Shown here: in pieces, positions 15,255 to 23,817 of the stretch | How positions within the stretch are numbered: position 1 is the stretch's first letter | Layout: every line of letters begins with the position of its first letter | DNA from: Trueperaceae bacterium | GTDB taxonomy: Bacteria; Deinococcota; Deinococci; Deinococcales; Trueperaceae | NCBI GenBank assembly: GCA_011390675.1 | Contig: JAABRX010000026.1 | Location: 1 to 38,432 of the forward strand | Direction of reading: 5' to 3' | DNA: 38,432 nt | Position numbers and translations under genes: made by a program | The notes under the pieces: generated by a model | Told to the model about the DNA's origin: nothing | The model's input: only the letters and a program-made list of their open reading frames with translations | Databases searched by the model: none

Positions 15255-17132
15255 GTGATCGACGCCCCGTTCGTCGCCGAGCACGCCGCGGTCCCCGAGC
15301 TCTTCGAGGACCGCGGCGCGCTCCTGCGGTTGCGGGTCCGCACCCGCGGACCCCGCCCTCTTCGCGCCTTCGTGCGCACCGAACCCGACCACGAAGAGCG
15401 CCTGACGGCGCTCGCCGCCGAGGGAGCGCCCGACGCGCGCGGCTGGACCACCTGGATCGCCGAGGTCGCGGTCGCCACCCACGACCCCGTCACCACCTAC
15501 GCCTTCCGCTTCGTGTTCGCCGACCGCCAGGCGTGGCTGGCCGCGGACGGGATGCATCCGGGCGAGCCCGACCCGACCGTCCACTTCCGGCACGCGGCCG
15601 GGCACGTGCCCGCCGAATGGGTCTGGGGCACGGTCTTCTACCAGGTCTTCCCCGAGCGCTTCCGCAACGGCGACCCGACGAACGACCCGCAGGACGGCGA
15701 TTGGTCGGTCGGCGGCGAGCCCATCGTGCGCCGCGCGTGGAGCGATCGTCCGACGCGCGGCATGGGGCCCCGCGAGTTCTTCGGCGGCGATCTGCAGGGC
15801 GTGCGCGACGGACTCGAGCACGTGACCGACCTCGGGGCGAACGCGCTGTACCTCAACCCCGTCTTCGTGAGCCCGAGCAGCCACAAGTACGACACGGTCG
15901 ACTACGCCCGCGTCGACCCCCACCTGGGCGGCGACGACGCGCTCCGTGCGCTCCTCGAGGACGCCCGCGGCCGCGGCGTCCGGGTGGTCCTCGACGCGGT
16001 CGTCAACCACACGAGCGAGCGCCATCCTTGGTTCGAGGAGGCTCGCACCAGCGTCGCCGCGGGTACGGCGACGGGCACCCGCGATCACTACGTGTTCCCC
16101 GAGCCGGCCGATCCGGACCGCTACGTCGGCTGGGCCGGCGTGCGCACGCTCCCGGTGCTCGACTTCGCGAGCGCCGGCGTGCGCGCCAAGGTGTACGAGG
16201 CGGACGACGCGATCCTGCGAAGCTGGTTGCGCCCCCCGTGGGCGATCGACGGGTGGCGGCTCGACGTGATCCACATGCTCGGCGAGGGCCCCGGGGCATC
16301 GCGCAACCACGACCACGTCGCCGCGATGCGCCGTGCGATCCGCGCGGAGCGCCCCGACGCCTACGTCCTGGGCGAGCACTTCTTCGACGCCACCGCTTGG
16401 CTTCAGGGGCACGAGGAGGACGGGGCCATGAACTACGCCGGCTTCCTTCGTCCGATGCTCGCCTTCTGGGCCGGGATCGACTTCCGCGGCGACCCGGAAC
16501 GCTGCGACGCGGCCGAGCTCGACCGACGGCTCACCCGGACGCGGGCGCGGCTGCCGTGGCCCATCGCGCTCTCCCAGTTCAACCTGCTCTCCTCGCACGA
16601 CGTCCCACGCTTCCTCACCCGCGTCGGCGGCGACGTCGAGGCGTTCCTCGCTGCCCACCACGCGCTCTTCGCGTACGTCGGGGTCCCGTGCGTCTACTAC
16701 GGCGACGAAGTCGGGCTCGAAGGGGGCGAGGACCCGGACAACCGCCGCCCCATGCCCTGGGCGCCGGGCGCCTGGAACCGCCGCGTGCATGCGACCGTCC
16801 GTCGGCTCGCGCATCTGCGGCGCCACCATCCCGCGCTCGCGCGCGGGCGCTATCGGACGCTCCTCGCCGAAGGCGACGCCTTCGCGTTCGCCCGCGAGTC
16901 GGGCGGCGAAGCGGTCGTCTGCGTACTGCACCGAACGGGCGGCTCGGTCCGACTGCCGATCGGCACCCTGGGCGTGGTGGGGTCCTGGACCGACGCGCTG
17001 ACCGGCGCCACCCTCGAGGACGACGGCGAGCACCTCGTCGTCGAACTCCCCGCCGGCCGCGCCGGGGCGCGCACGCTCGTCAGCCGCGCCGACCGCGTGG
17101 CCCAGCTACCGCCGCTGGAGATGCCGTCGTGA
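15255..17132 (+). CDS. GH13 alpha-glucosidase / maltodextrin glucosidase (MalZ-neopullulanase type)
   Basis: A 625-residue cytosolic-looking enzyme (no signal peptide) of glycoside hydrolase family 13. A beta-rich N-terminal domain (about 1-120) precedes the barrel, as in cyclomaltodextrinases and MalZ. FYQVFPERFRNGDPTNDP, KYDTVDYARVDPHLGG and LDAVVNHTSERHPWF are strongly MalZ/neopullulanase-like. The catalytic residues are the nucleophile Asp337 (GWRLDVIHM), the acid Glu374 (VLGEHFFD) and Asp449 (LLSSHDVPRF). The C-terminal beta domain ends about residue 620. It should hydrolyse short maltodextrins, complementing the glycogen phosphorylase encoded about 4 kb downstream. The exact substrate is not certain. 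Its stop overlaps the patatin start (GTGA). Confidence 0.92.
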   Translation: MIDAPFVAEHAAVPELFEDRGALLRLRVRTRGPRPLRAFVRTEPDHEERLTALAAEGAPDARGWTTWIAEVAVATHDPVTTYAFRFVFADRQAWLAADGMHPGEPDPTVHFRHAAGHVPAEWVWGTVFYQVFPERFRNGDPTNDPQDGDWSVGGEPIVRRAWSDRPTRGMGPREFFGGDLQGVRDGLEHVTDLGANALYLNPVFVSPSSHKYDTVDYARVDPHLGGDDALRALLEDARGRGVRVVLDAVVNHTSERHPWFEEARTSVAAGTATGTRDHYVFPEPADPDRYVGWAGVRTLPVLDFASAGVRAKVYEADDAILRSWLRPPWAIDGWRLDVIHMLGEGPGASRNHDHVAAMRRAIRAERPDAYVLGEHFFDATAWLQGHEEDGAMNYAGFLRPMLAFWAGIDFRGDPERCDAAELDRRLTRTRARLPWPIALSQFNLLSSHDVPRFLTRVGGDVEAFLAAHHALFAYVGVPCVYYGDEVGLEGGEDPDNRRPMPWAPGAWNRRVHATVRRLAHLRRHHPALARGRYRTLLAEGDAFAFARESGGEAVVCVLHRTGGSVRLPIGTLGVVGSWTDALTGATLEDDGEHLVVELPAGRAGARTLVSRADRVAQLPPLEMPS

Positions 17133-18172
17133 GCGCCGCGCGCCCCCTCGTCTCCAAGACCGAGTCGCCCCCCCACCCGGATCGGCACCGCATCGGCCTC
17201 GTCCTGTCCGGCGGCGGCGCCCGCGGCTTCGCCCACATCGGGCTGCTGCGCGTCCTCGAGCGCCACGGCGTCGAGGTCGACGTCGTCGCCGGCACGTCGA
17301 TGGGCGCGATCGTCGGCGCGCTCTACGCCCACGGGTACCGCGCCGACGACCTCCAGGAGCTCGCCGCGTCCGTCAGTTGGCGCGACGTCATCGACCTGTC
17401 GCTCCAGGCCGGGCTCCTCAAGGGCGAGAAGCTGCGGCAACTGCTCGCCACGTACCTACCGGAGACCTTCGACGAGCTCGCCAAGCCCCTGGCGGTGACG
17501 TGCACCGACCTCGAGAACGGTGAGGAGCTGACCTTCACGAGCGGCGACCTGATCACCGCCGTGCGCGCCTCCGCCTGCTTCCCGGGTGCCTTCGAACCGA
17601 TCGAGCACGAGGGGCGCACGCTGGCGGACGGCGGCATCTGCAACAACCTCCCGGTCGACGCGCTGGCGCTGATGCGCGCCGAGATCACGATCGCCTCGGA
17701 CGTCACAGCAATGCGGCGCGCCGGGTTCGTGCACCCCGACGCGGACCGGGCGTCGTGGTGGTCGCGGATGGTGGCGACCGTGACGCTCGAGCGGCGCACC
17801 CCGCTCGCGACGGTCACGCTCCGTTCGACCGACATCATGATGCGGCTCCTCACCGACACCCGCTACGTTCACCACCCGGCCGATCTGCGGGTCCAGCACG
17901 ACCTTCCCGAGGTCCGCCTCGAGTCGTTCTGGGACCTCGACGCGATCGTCGCCAAGGGCGAGACGAACGCGGAGGCGGCGTTTCGCGCGGAACCCGCGCT
18001 CCTGCGGAAGCTGCAATCGAGCACGGGCGCGCCGGGCGCGGGCCGCCCGCTGCCGGACCCGGACACCGACGCGAGCGACGAGACCGGGCGCGACGCCAAC
18101 GCGCGCGGCGCGCGCCTCGCCGCGAGCGCGACGCGGTCCACGGCCACGCGAGCGAAACGGCGCCGGGGGTAG
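17129..18172 (+). CDS. Patatin-like phospholipase
   Basis: A 347-residue protein of the bacterial patatin / RssA-YchK-like family. The oxyanion motif GGGARGFAHIGLLRVLE is at about residues 29-45, the nucleophile elbow GTSMGAIVGALY holds Ser57, and the catalytic Asp167 is in LADGGICNNLP, so the Ser-Asp dyad is intact. The domain ends near residue 300. A low-complexity, Asp/Arg-rich tail (about 310-347) is probably disordered. Patatins hydrolyse acyl esters of lipids; the true substrate is unknown. The GTG start overlaps the GH13 stop codon. The TAG stop is the start of the TAGACT box of the signal peptidase gene. Confidence 0.93.
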   Translation: MSAARPLVSKTESPPHPDRHRIGLVLSGGGARGFAHIGLLRVLERHGVEVDVVAGTSMGAIVGALYAHGYRADDLQELAASVSWRDVIDLSLQAGLLKGEKLRQLLATYLPETFDELAKPLAVTCTDLENGEELTFTSGDLITAVRASACFPGAFEPIEHEGRTLADGGICNNLPVDALALMRAEITIASDVTAMRRAGFVHPDADRASWWSRMVATVTLERRTPLATVTLRSTDIMMRLLTDTRYVHHPADLRVQHDLPEVRLESFWDLDAIVAKGETNAEAAFRAEPALLRKLQSSTGAPGAGRPLPDPDTDASDETGRDANARGARLAASATRSTATRAKRRRG

Positions 18173-18175
18173 ACT
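18170..18175 (+). promoter_or_regulatory. TANNNT -10 box fused to the patatin stop codon
   Basis: TAGACT ends 7 bases before the lepB ATG at 18183. Bases 18170-18172 are the patatin TAG stop codon. No ribosome site lies between, so a leaderless lepB transcript is inferred. Confidence 0.65.
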
Positions 18176-18182
18176 GCCCGCC

Positions 18183-19148
18183 ATGGCCGAACCCTCGCGT
18201 CCCCACGCGCCTTCTCGCTCCCCGCGCAGCTCGCGCACCGAACCCGCACCGACTTTCGGCCAACGCGTATGGACCGAAGTGCGCGGGTACGCCGAGGCGC
18301 TGGTCATCGCCTTCGTGGTGGTCACCTTCGTCTTCAACACCGTCGGCGTCGTCGGCAGCTCCATGCGACCCAACCTCAACGGCGGCGTCGGCAGCAGCAA
18401 CCTGTTGCAGTCGCTCCTGACCGGCGACCGCGTGTTCATCCCCAAGTACGAGACCTGGCTGCGCCGCGCGGGGCTCCTCGGGCCGTACCGGCGCGGCGAC
18501 ATCGTGGTGGTGCGCGACCCTGCGAACTCCCCCACGGCGCTCGAGACCGACACCCGCCCGTTCTTCATCAAGCGCGTGGTCGGCATCCCGGGCGACCACC
18601 TGCGCATCGAAGCCGGACAAGTGGTGGTCAACGGCCATCCGATCGATCAGAGCTTCATCGAGGGCACGGGCGAGATCACCGCCGACCGGCAGGACTTCCC
18701 GGTGATCACCACGCGCGACGGCGAGCTCGAAGGGCTCGTCGTGCGCTTCGCGACCACGCCATCGGGCACGCCCGCCCCCGACCTGCCCGTCGCCGGCTTC
18801 TACCCGCCGGCGCTGCCCATCGGGGACCCACGGGTACAGCTGTACTACGGCCTCACGCTCGACTCGTTGGCGCCGGTGCCCGCCGACGCGGTCGACGGGG
18901 AGCCCTTCGTCCACGAGCTGATCCTGCCGGACGGCTACTACTTCCTCATGGGCGACAACCGGCAGCGAGCGCGCGGCGGCAGCGAAGACTCGCGCCTGTT
19001 CGGGCCGGTGCCGCTGATGTCGATCGCCGGCAAGGCCAGCGCCATCATCTGGCCGCCCAGGCGCGACGGCGAATGGAACTGGCGCGCGCTGCGGCCGCCG
19101 GCCGCGTTCGCCGAGGTTCCCGACCCGTCCGGCGTGGACGACCGCTGA
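18183..19148 (+). CDS. lepB: Signal peptidase I (first copy)
   Basis: LepB cleaves signal peptides from exported proteins at the outer face of the cytoplasmic membrane. This 321-residue protein has a polar N-terminal tail of ~35 residues, one membrane anchor (ALVIAFVVVTFVFNTVGV) and the catalytic Ser60 in GSSMRPNL. The general-base Lys130 lies in FFIKRVVGIPGD, and the C-terminal box is MGDNRQRARGGSEDSRLFGPV. It is longer than the second copy because of inserts after Ser60 (NGGVGSSNLLQSLL) and between the catalytic boxes (about 165-250). The start is fixed by the TAGACT box 7 bases upstream. The second signal peptidase follows after 5 bases. Confidence 0.95.
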   Translation: MAEPSRPHAPSRSPRSSRTEPAPTFGQRVWTEVRGYAEALVIAFVVVTFVFNTVGVVGSSMRPNLNGGVGSSNLLQSLLTGDRVFIPKYETWLRRAGLLGPYRRGDIVVVRDPANSPTALETDTRPFFIKRVVGIPGDHLRIEAGQVVVNGHPIDQSFIEGTGEITADRQDFPVITTRDGELEGLVVRFATTPSGTPAPDLPVAGFYPPALPIGDPRVQLYYGLTLDSLAPVPADAVDGEPFVHELILPDGYYFLMGDNRQRARGGSEDSRLFGPVPLMSIAGKASAIIWPPRRDGEWNWRALRPPAAFAEVPDPSGVDDR

Positions 19149-19153
19149 GCGAC

Positions 19154-19768
19154 GTGCCCGCCAGGACCGCCCCGCAGCCGACGGGCGGCGTCGCGGTCCA
19201 GCTCCTGCGCACGGCCGTCGTGCTGCTGCTCGGGGTGGCGACCGCGGTGTTCGTCGTCACGACCGTGGGCATCGAGGGCGACTCGATGGCGCCGACCCTA
19301 CACGACGGGGAGCGCGCGTTGGTGCCGCGCTACGAGACCTGGTGGCTGCGCGCCACGGGGCGCACCTGGTCGCCCGGCGACGTCGTGTACTTTCGACCAC
19401 CCGGCACGGCCCAGACGTCATGGGTCGATCGCGTGACCGGCGGGCCCTTCCTGATCAAGCGGGTCGCCGCCACCGCGGGCGCGACGATCGGGATCGAACG
19501 CGGTCGCCTGGTCGTGGACGGTTCCTTGGTCGACGAGCCGTACCTCGCCGGCACGCGGGTGCCTCCGACCGGCCTCCCGACCCAGACCGTGCCGGTCGAG
19601 AGCGTGTTCGTGCTGGGCGACAACCGCTCGCCGCTGGCGTCGCGCGACTCGCGCGCCTTCGGCGCCGTGCCGCTCGACCAGGTGGCGGGCCGTGCCGCAT
19701 GGGTCGTGTGGCCCCCGTTCCGGCGCTCGTCCGACGGGAACTGGGCGTGGAACGTGCGGCGGCTCTGA
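19154..19768 (+). CDS. lepB: Signal peptidase I (second copy)
   Basis: A second signal peptidase I, 204 residues, directly behind the first. It has an N-terminal anchor (LLRTAVVLLLGVATAVFVVTTVGI), catalytic Ser44 in GDSMAPTL, Lys102 in FLIKRVAATAGATIG and the closing box LGDNRSPLASRDSRAFGAV. It shares with its neighbour an unusual segment after the serine box (VPRYETWWLRATGR versus IPKYETWLRRAGLL), which argues for tandem duplication followed by divergence. The lysine box lacks the usual GxPGD (it reads ATAGAT), so substrate range may differ. The GTG start at 19154 is 5 bases after the first copy's stop; there is no separate promoter, so co-transcription is likely. Confidence 0.92.
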   Translation: MPARTAPQPTGGVAVQLLRTAVVLLLGVATAVFVVTTVGIEGDSMAPTLHDGERALVPRYETWWLRATGRTWSPGDVVYFRPPGTAQTSWVDRVTGGPFLIKRVAATAGATIGIERGRLVVDGSLVDEPYLAGTRVPPTGLPTQTVPVESVFVLGDNRSPLASRDSRAFGAVPLDQVAGRAAWVVWPPFRRSSDGNWAWNVRRL

Positions 19769-19783
19769 GGCGCCGGAGCACGC

Positions 19784-20368
19784 TCAGGCCTGCGCGCGCC
19801 GCCCGTCGAGCGCCAGCACGTCGGCGCGCGCCTGCATCGCGGCGAGGACGACGGCGACGTGGTCCCACAGGTCGACCCCCAGCTCCTCGGCAGCCCGGAC
19901 CACCCCTTCGCGATCGACGCCGCGGGCGAACGCCTTGTCCTTGAACTTCTTCTTGAGGCTCTTGAGTTCCAGCCGACGCACGTCCTTGTCGGGCCGGACG
20001 AGCGCGGCGGCGGTGATCAGACCGGTCACCTCGTCGCACGCGTAGAGCACCTTGGCCAAGCGCGTCGTGCGCGGGACGCCGGTGAAATCCGCATGGCCGA
20101 GGATGGCGTCGAGCATGACCTCGGGCGCTCCGTGCGCGCGCAGGTACTCCACGGCGACGTACGGGTGCCCGTCCTCGCCCAGATGCGGGTGGCGCTCGTA
20201 ATCGAGGTCGTGGAGCAACGCGGTGGCGGCCCACAGGTCTGCGTCCGCGCCTTCGCGCTCGGCGTAGGCGGCGACGGCGGCCTCGACGGCGAGCATGTGG
20301 TGGCGCAGGCTCTCGCTGGCGGTCCAGTCGGTCATCAGGGCGTGGGCGGCGGCACGGTCGAAGGTCAT
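19784..20368 (-). CDS. HD-domain metal-dependent phosphohydrolase
   Basis: A 194-residue HD-superfamily protein. Metal ligands are visible in order: H24 in SLRHHMLAVE, the HD doublet in TALLHDLDYERHPH, and further His/Asp residues in ILGHADFTGVP and LYACDEVTGLI. The C-terminal half is lysine-rich (ELKSLKKKFKDKAFARG) and helical. This resembles stand-alone HDIG hydrolases, whose usual substrates are nucleotides or phosphate esters; none can be assigned. The ATG at 20368 is set by TAGGCT 7 bases upstream. It is transcribed divergently from the 6-phosphogluconolactonase gene across a 55-base gap that holds both promoters. Confidence 0.9.
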   Translation of the reverse strand: MTFDRAAAHALMTDWTASESLRHHMLAVEAAVAAYAEREGADADLWAATALLHDLDYERHPHLGEDGHPYVAVEYLRAHGAPEVMLDAILGHADFTGVPRTTRLAKVLYACDEVTGLITAAALVRPDKDVRRLELKSLKKKFKDKAFARGVDREGVVRAAEELGVDLWDHVAVVLAAMQARADVLALDGRRAQA

Positions 20369-20375
20369 GGCTCCG

Positions 20376-20381
20376 AGCCTA
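20376..20381 (-). promoter_or_regulatory. TANNNT leaderless-type -10 box
   Basis: TAGGCT on the minus strand ends 7 bases before the HD-hydrolase ATG at 20368. Confidence 0.6.
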
Positions 20382-20411
20382 ACGCTCCAGAGACCCGCGC
20401 GCGGCCGATGG

Positions 20412-20417
20412 TAGGCT
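20412..20417 (+). promoter_or_regulatory. TANNNT leaderless-type -10 box
   Basis: TAGGCT ends 6 bases before the pgl ATG at 20424. The same hexamer drives the divergent HD-hydrolase gene. Confidence 0.6.
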
Positions 20418-20423
20418 CGTGGT

Positions 20424-21167
20424 ATGGCGACGCTCGAGCTTCACGTGGTCGACGACCTCGCGGACGCGTGGGTGCCGCTCTTCGTCGAAGCCTGCCACCA
20501 CGCCGTCGCGGCGCGCGGGCGCTTCGTCGTCGCGCTCGCCGGCGGGGGCACGCCGCTGCCGGGGTACCGGCGTCTGCGCGACCGCCGCGACCTCCCGTGG
20601 GAACGCGTCTGGGTCACGTGGGGCGACGAGCGCGACGTGCCGCCCGATCACCCGGACCGCAACGAACGGGCCACCCGCGAGGCGCTGCTCGACGCCGTGC
20701 CCATCCCGGCGGACCACATCGTCGCGTGGCCCTACGGTCCCGACCCGAGCGCGTCCGCGCGCGCGCACGCCCAAGCGCTCCATAGCCTGTTCGGCGACCC
20801 GCTCGACCTCGACCTCGCGCTGCTCGGCCTGGGCGCCGACGCCCATACGGCCAGCCTCTTCCCCGGTACGGGCGCCATCGCCGCCGAGGGCACGACGGTC
20901 GTCGTGCGCCCCGACGCCGACGGTCCGGCGCGGCTCTCGCTCACCGCCGGCGCGCTCGGCCGCGCCCGCGAAGCCTGGGCTCTGGTCGCGGGAGCGGACA
21001 AACGCGACGCGCTGGCGCGCACGCTTACCGCGCGGCGAAGCGAAGCTCCCCCCGATCCCGGGGTGGCGGACGCGCTACCGCTGACCGCGATCCGGCCGCG
21101 CGAGGCGCTCCACGTGTTCGCCGACGCCGCGGCGGCCGGCGAGCCGAACGCCGGCGCGGCGACCTGA
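20424..21167 (+). CDS. pgl: 6-phosphogluconolactonase
   Basis: Pgl (DevB type) hydrolyses 6-phosphogluconolactone to 6-phosphogluconate, the second step of the oxidative pentose phosphate pathway. The 247-residue protein has the family landmarks: VALAGGGTPLPGYRRL near residue 38, the WGDERDVPPDHPDRNERATR block with the phosphate-binding arginines, and LLGLGADAHTASLFPGT, whose catalytic histidine follows GAD. Length is normal. It stands alone: neither zwf nor gnd is in the window. The start is set by TAGGCT 6 bases upstream. It converges with glgP across 38 bases. Confidence 0.95.
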   Translation: MATLELHVVDDLADAWVPLFVEACHHAVAARGRFVVALAGGGTPLPGYRRLRDRRDLPWERVWVTWGDERDVPPDHPDRNERATREALLDAVPIPADHIVAWPYGPDPSASARAHAQALHSLFGDPLDLDLALLGLGADAHTASLFPGTGAIAAEGTTVVVRPDADGPARLSLTAGALGRAREAWALVAGADKRDALARTLTARRSEAPPDPGVADALPLTAIRPREALHVFADAAAAGEPNAGAAT

Positions 21168-21205
21168 GGGGCGGGCGACGCACCGAGCGGCGCCCGCCGG
21201 TCGGG

Positions 21206-23749
21206 TCAACCCCAGCGCAGCGCGAGCCCGTCGAACGGGTTCGCGAGGCCCGGGTGCACCGGGTACGCCCGCACGCCGTACACGAGGCGCCCGCTGATCT
21301 TCGGCGCGAAGCGCGCCACGTACCGGTGCCCCCCGTCCGGGTACGTCTCGACATGGTCCATCGGCGCCACGTGCAGGTGCCGCTGCAGATCGTCGCCCTC
21401 GAGCCCGTAGACCACCTCGACGACCAGGTCGGCGCCCAGCAGGCCGCGGGGGTTGAGGACCGCCTCGACCTCGATGGCGTCGCCCACCTGGCGCACGCCG
21501 TCCGTCGCGGGGCGTCCCTCGAAGTAGACCGTGGGCCAGTGCTCGAGCACCTTCTTGCGCCAGGCGGCGAGTTCGCCGGCGAGCGCGTAGCCGTCCTCGG
21601 CGAACGCCACACCCCGCGCGCTGGCCGGCGCGTAGTACGCCTCCACGTAGTCCTTGACCATGCGCTGGGCGTTGAAGCGCGGCGTCACGCTCGCGATCGC
21701 CTGCGCCGACCGCCCCATCCAGGCGGTGGGGACGCCGTCGTCGTCGCGGGCGTAGTACAGCGGTACGACCTCGCGCTCGAGCAGCGCGTACAGCTCGTCC
21801 GCGTCCGCCGCGTCGGCCCGCGCGTCGTTGGCGTAGGAGCGCTCGCCACCGATCGCCCAGCCGTTGCCCCCGTCGAAGCCCTCGGGCCACCAGCCGTCGA
21901 GGATGCTGAGGTTGAGCACGCCGTTCATCGCCGCCTTCTGACCGCTCGTGCCCGAGGCCTCGAGCGGGCGTCGCGGGGTGTTGAGCCACACGTCGACGCC
22001 CCGCGTCAGCGCGCGGCCGACGGCCATGTCGTAGTCCTCGACGAAGAGCACCTTGCCCTGGAAGCGCGGCTCGGCAGACAGCTGCTGGATCGACCGGATC
22101 AGTTCCTGCCCGGCCTCGTCCGCCGGATGCGCCTTGCCCGCGAAGACGAGCTGCACCGGGCGCTCCGGATCGGAGAGCAGGCGCTCGAGCCGGTCGAGGT
22201 CGCGGAAGATCAGCATCGCGCGCTTGTAGGTCGCGAAGCGGCGGGCGAAGCCGATGGTCAGCGCCTCGGCATCGAACAGCTCGCCGATGTCGGCCATGTC
22301 GGTCGGGCTGGCCTCCTGCCGGTCGAGCTGGCGGCGCACCCGACGGCGCAGGAAGCGCACGCTCTGCGCCTTCATGTCCTGACGCGCACGCCACAGCGCC
22401 GCCGGATCGAGCTCGCGGACGTCGGCCCACATCGCCACGTCGTCGAGCCGCTGCGGCCAATCCGCGGGCAGCGCTCCGTCGATCAGCTCGCGGATCTGCG
22501 GCGCGAGCCAGGTACCGGCGTGCACGCCGTTCGTTACGAAGCCGATCGGCACCTCGTCCTCGGGGACGCCGGGCCACAGATCCGACCAGATCTTGCGGCT
22601 GGTCTCGCCGTGGAGCTTGGCGACGCCGTTGCGCCCCGTGGTGAAGCGCAGCGCCAGCGCGGGCATGCTGAACACCGGTCCCCATCCGTGATCGGCGCGC
22701 CCCAACTCCATGAAGTCGTGCTGGCGCAGTCCGAGCTGCCCCCAGTAGCCACCGAACGCTTGGGCGACGAGCTCGAAGGGGAAGGCGTCGTTGCCCGCAG
22801 CCACCGGCGTGTGCACCGTGAACACCGTGCTCGCGGCGACCGCCTCGCGCGCCTGCTCGAACGGCACGCCCTCGGCGACCAGCTCACGGCAGCGCTCGAG
22901 CGCCATGAAGGCCGAATGCCCCTCGTTCATGTGCCACGACGTAGGAGCGACGCCGACGGCCCGCAGCATGCGCACGCCGGCGACGCCCAGCACCATCTCC
23001 TGAGCGATGCGGGTGCGCTGATCGCCGCCGTAGAGCCGGGCCGACAGCGCCCGGTCGTCGGGGTGGTTCTCGGGGAGGTCGATGTCGAGCAGCACGACCG
23101 GTACCCGGCCGACCCGCGTCCGCCACGCGCCGACCACGACCTCCCGACCGAAGATCTGCACGCGCACGCGCACCGGCTCGCCGTCCTCGTCGACGACCGG
23201 CGTGAGCCCCAGGTCGAACGGGCTGCGGCGCGCGTAGACCGCCTCCTGGCGACCGTCCGCAGCGACCCGCTGGTGGAAGTACCCCTCCGGGTACCACAAG
23301 CCGACCGCCGTGAGCGGTACGCCCAGGTCGCTCGCGGCCTTGGTGTGGTCGCCCGCGAGCACGCCCAGGCCGCCGGAGTACAGGGCGACGCCCTCGTGCC
23401 AGCCGTACTCGGCGCAGAAGTAGGCGTAGGAATCCTGGGCCCGCTCGGGGTGCGCGCGGCCGAACCAGCTCGGGTCGACGAGGTACGCGTCGAAGCGCGC
23501 CACGACGCGCTCCAGGTGCGCCAAGAACTCCGGGTCGGCCGCCTTGGTCTCCAGGCGCTCCTGCTCGATGTCGCGAAGCAGCACGATCGGGTTGTGGTCG
23601 ACGCGCTCCCAGAGATCTCGGTCGAGCTCACGGAACAGCGCGCGCGCATCGGGCTCCCAGGTCCAGAACAGGTTCCGGGAGAGCTCGTCGAGGCGGGCGA
23701 GTGGTGGGGGTAGGTGGGGCAGGACGGTGACGCGTCCGAGGATGCTCAT
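21206..23749 (-). CDS. glgP: Alpha-glucan (glycogen) phosphorylase
   Basis: It releases glucose-1-phosphate from glycogen or maltodextrins. The 847-residue protein belongs to the branch found in Thermus, with an N-terminal DUF3417-type domain (LARLDELSRNLFWTWEPDARALF) before the GT35 core. Recognisable parts are FCAEYGWHEGVALYSGGLGVLAGDH, WHMNEGHSAFMALER, HTPVAAGNDAF, VTNGVHAGTWLAP, FARRFATYKRAMLI and the PLP box EASGTSGQKAAMNG, whose lysine is about residue 605. The ATG at 23749 has GGAG 7 bases upstream and a GTCCCC/GGGGAC hairpin before that. An in-frame GTG at 23794, close behind AAGGAGGA, would add 15 residues. It faces the GH13 enzyme's pathway and probably shares maltodextrin substrates. 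Confidence 0.95.
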   Translation of the reverse strand: MSILGRVTVLPHLPPPLARLDELSRNLFWTWEPDARALFRELDRDLWERVDHNPIVLLRDIEQERLETKAADPEFLAHLERVVARFDAYLVDPSWFGRAHPERAQDSYAYFCAEYGWHEGVALYSGGLGVLAGDHTKAASDLGVPLTAVGLWYPEGYFHQRVAADGRQEAVYARRSPFDLGLTPVVDEDGEPVRVRVQIFGREVVVGAWRTRVGRVPVVLLDIDLPENHPDDRALSARLYGGDQRTRIAQEMVLGVAGVRMLRAVGVAPTSWHMNEGHSAFMALERCRELVAEGVPFEQAREAVAASTVFTVHTPVAAGNDAFPFELVAQAFGGYWGQLGLRQHDFMELGRADHGWGPVFSMPALALRFTTGRNGVAKLHGETSRKIWSDLWPGVPEDEVPIGFVTNGVHAGTWLAPQIRELIDGALPADWPQRLDDVAMWADVRELDPAALWRARQDMKAQSVRFLRRRVRRQLDRQEASPTDMADIGELFDAEALTIGFARRFATYKRAMLIFRDLDRLERLLSDPERPVQLVFAGKAHPADEAGQELIRSIQQLSAEPRFQGKVLFVEDYDMAVGRALTRGVDVWLNTPRRPLEASGTSGQKAAMNGVLNLSILDGWWPEGFDGGNGWAIGGERSYANDARADAADADELYALLEREVVPLYYARDDDGVPTAWMGRSAQAIASVTPRFNAQRMVKDYVEAYYAPASARGVAFAEDGYALAGELAAWRKKVLEHWPTVYFEGRPATDGVRQVGDAIEVEAVLNPRGLLGADLVVEVVYGLEGDDLQRHLHVAPMDHVETYPDGGHRYVARFAPKISGRLVYGVRAYPVHPGLANPFDGLALRWG

Positions 23750-23762
23750 GGTGGGTCTCCAA

Positions 23763-23778
23763 GTCCCCGGCGGGGGAC
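23763..23778 (-). promoter_or_regulatory. Short hairpin in the glgP leader
   Basis: GTCCCC and GGGGAC, separated by four bases, form a 6-bp all-but-perfect GC stem that ends just before the GGAG ribosome site of glgP. It could occlude or expose that site, or be an operator. Function is inferred only. Confidence 0.45.
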
Positions 23779-23784
23779 CTCGGA

Positions 23785-23790
23785 AGGGTA
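23785..23790 (-). promoter_or_regulatory. Possible -10 box for glgP (leadered)
   Basis: TACCCT on the minus strand lies 35 bases before the glgP ATG. A start ~7 bases downstream would give a ~29-base leader made up of the hairpin and the ribosome site. Confidence 0.4.
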
Positions 23791-23806
23791 CCACCCGTCC
23801 TCCTTG

Positions 23807-23812
23807 TAGCCT
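23807..23812 (+). promoter_or_regulatory. TANNNT leaderless-type -10 box
   Basis: TAGCCT ends 5 bases before the ATG at 23818. It sits back to back with the glgP promoter region. Confidence 0.55.
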
Positions 23813-23817
23813 GAACC

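Noticed and set aside
21170-21198. GC-rich inverted repeat between pgl and glgP (GGCGGGCG/CGCCCGCC)
   Set aside because: The 13-base loop and lack of a T tract make it no better than chance in DNA of this composition, so it is not called a terminator.
21254-23713. 819-codon plus-strand open frame opposite glgP
   Set aside because: Shadow of the phosphorylase gene; composition is typical of antisense translation and no motif is present.
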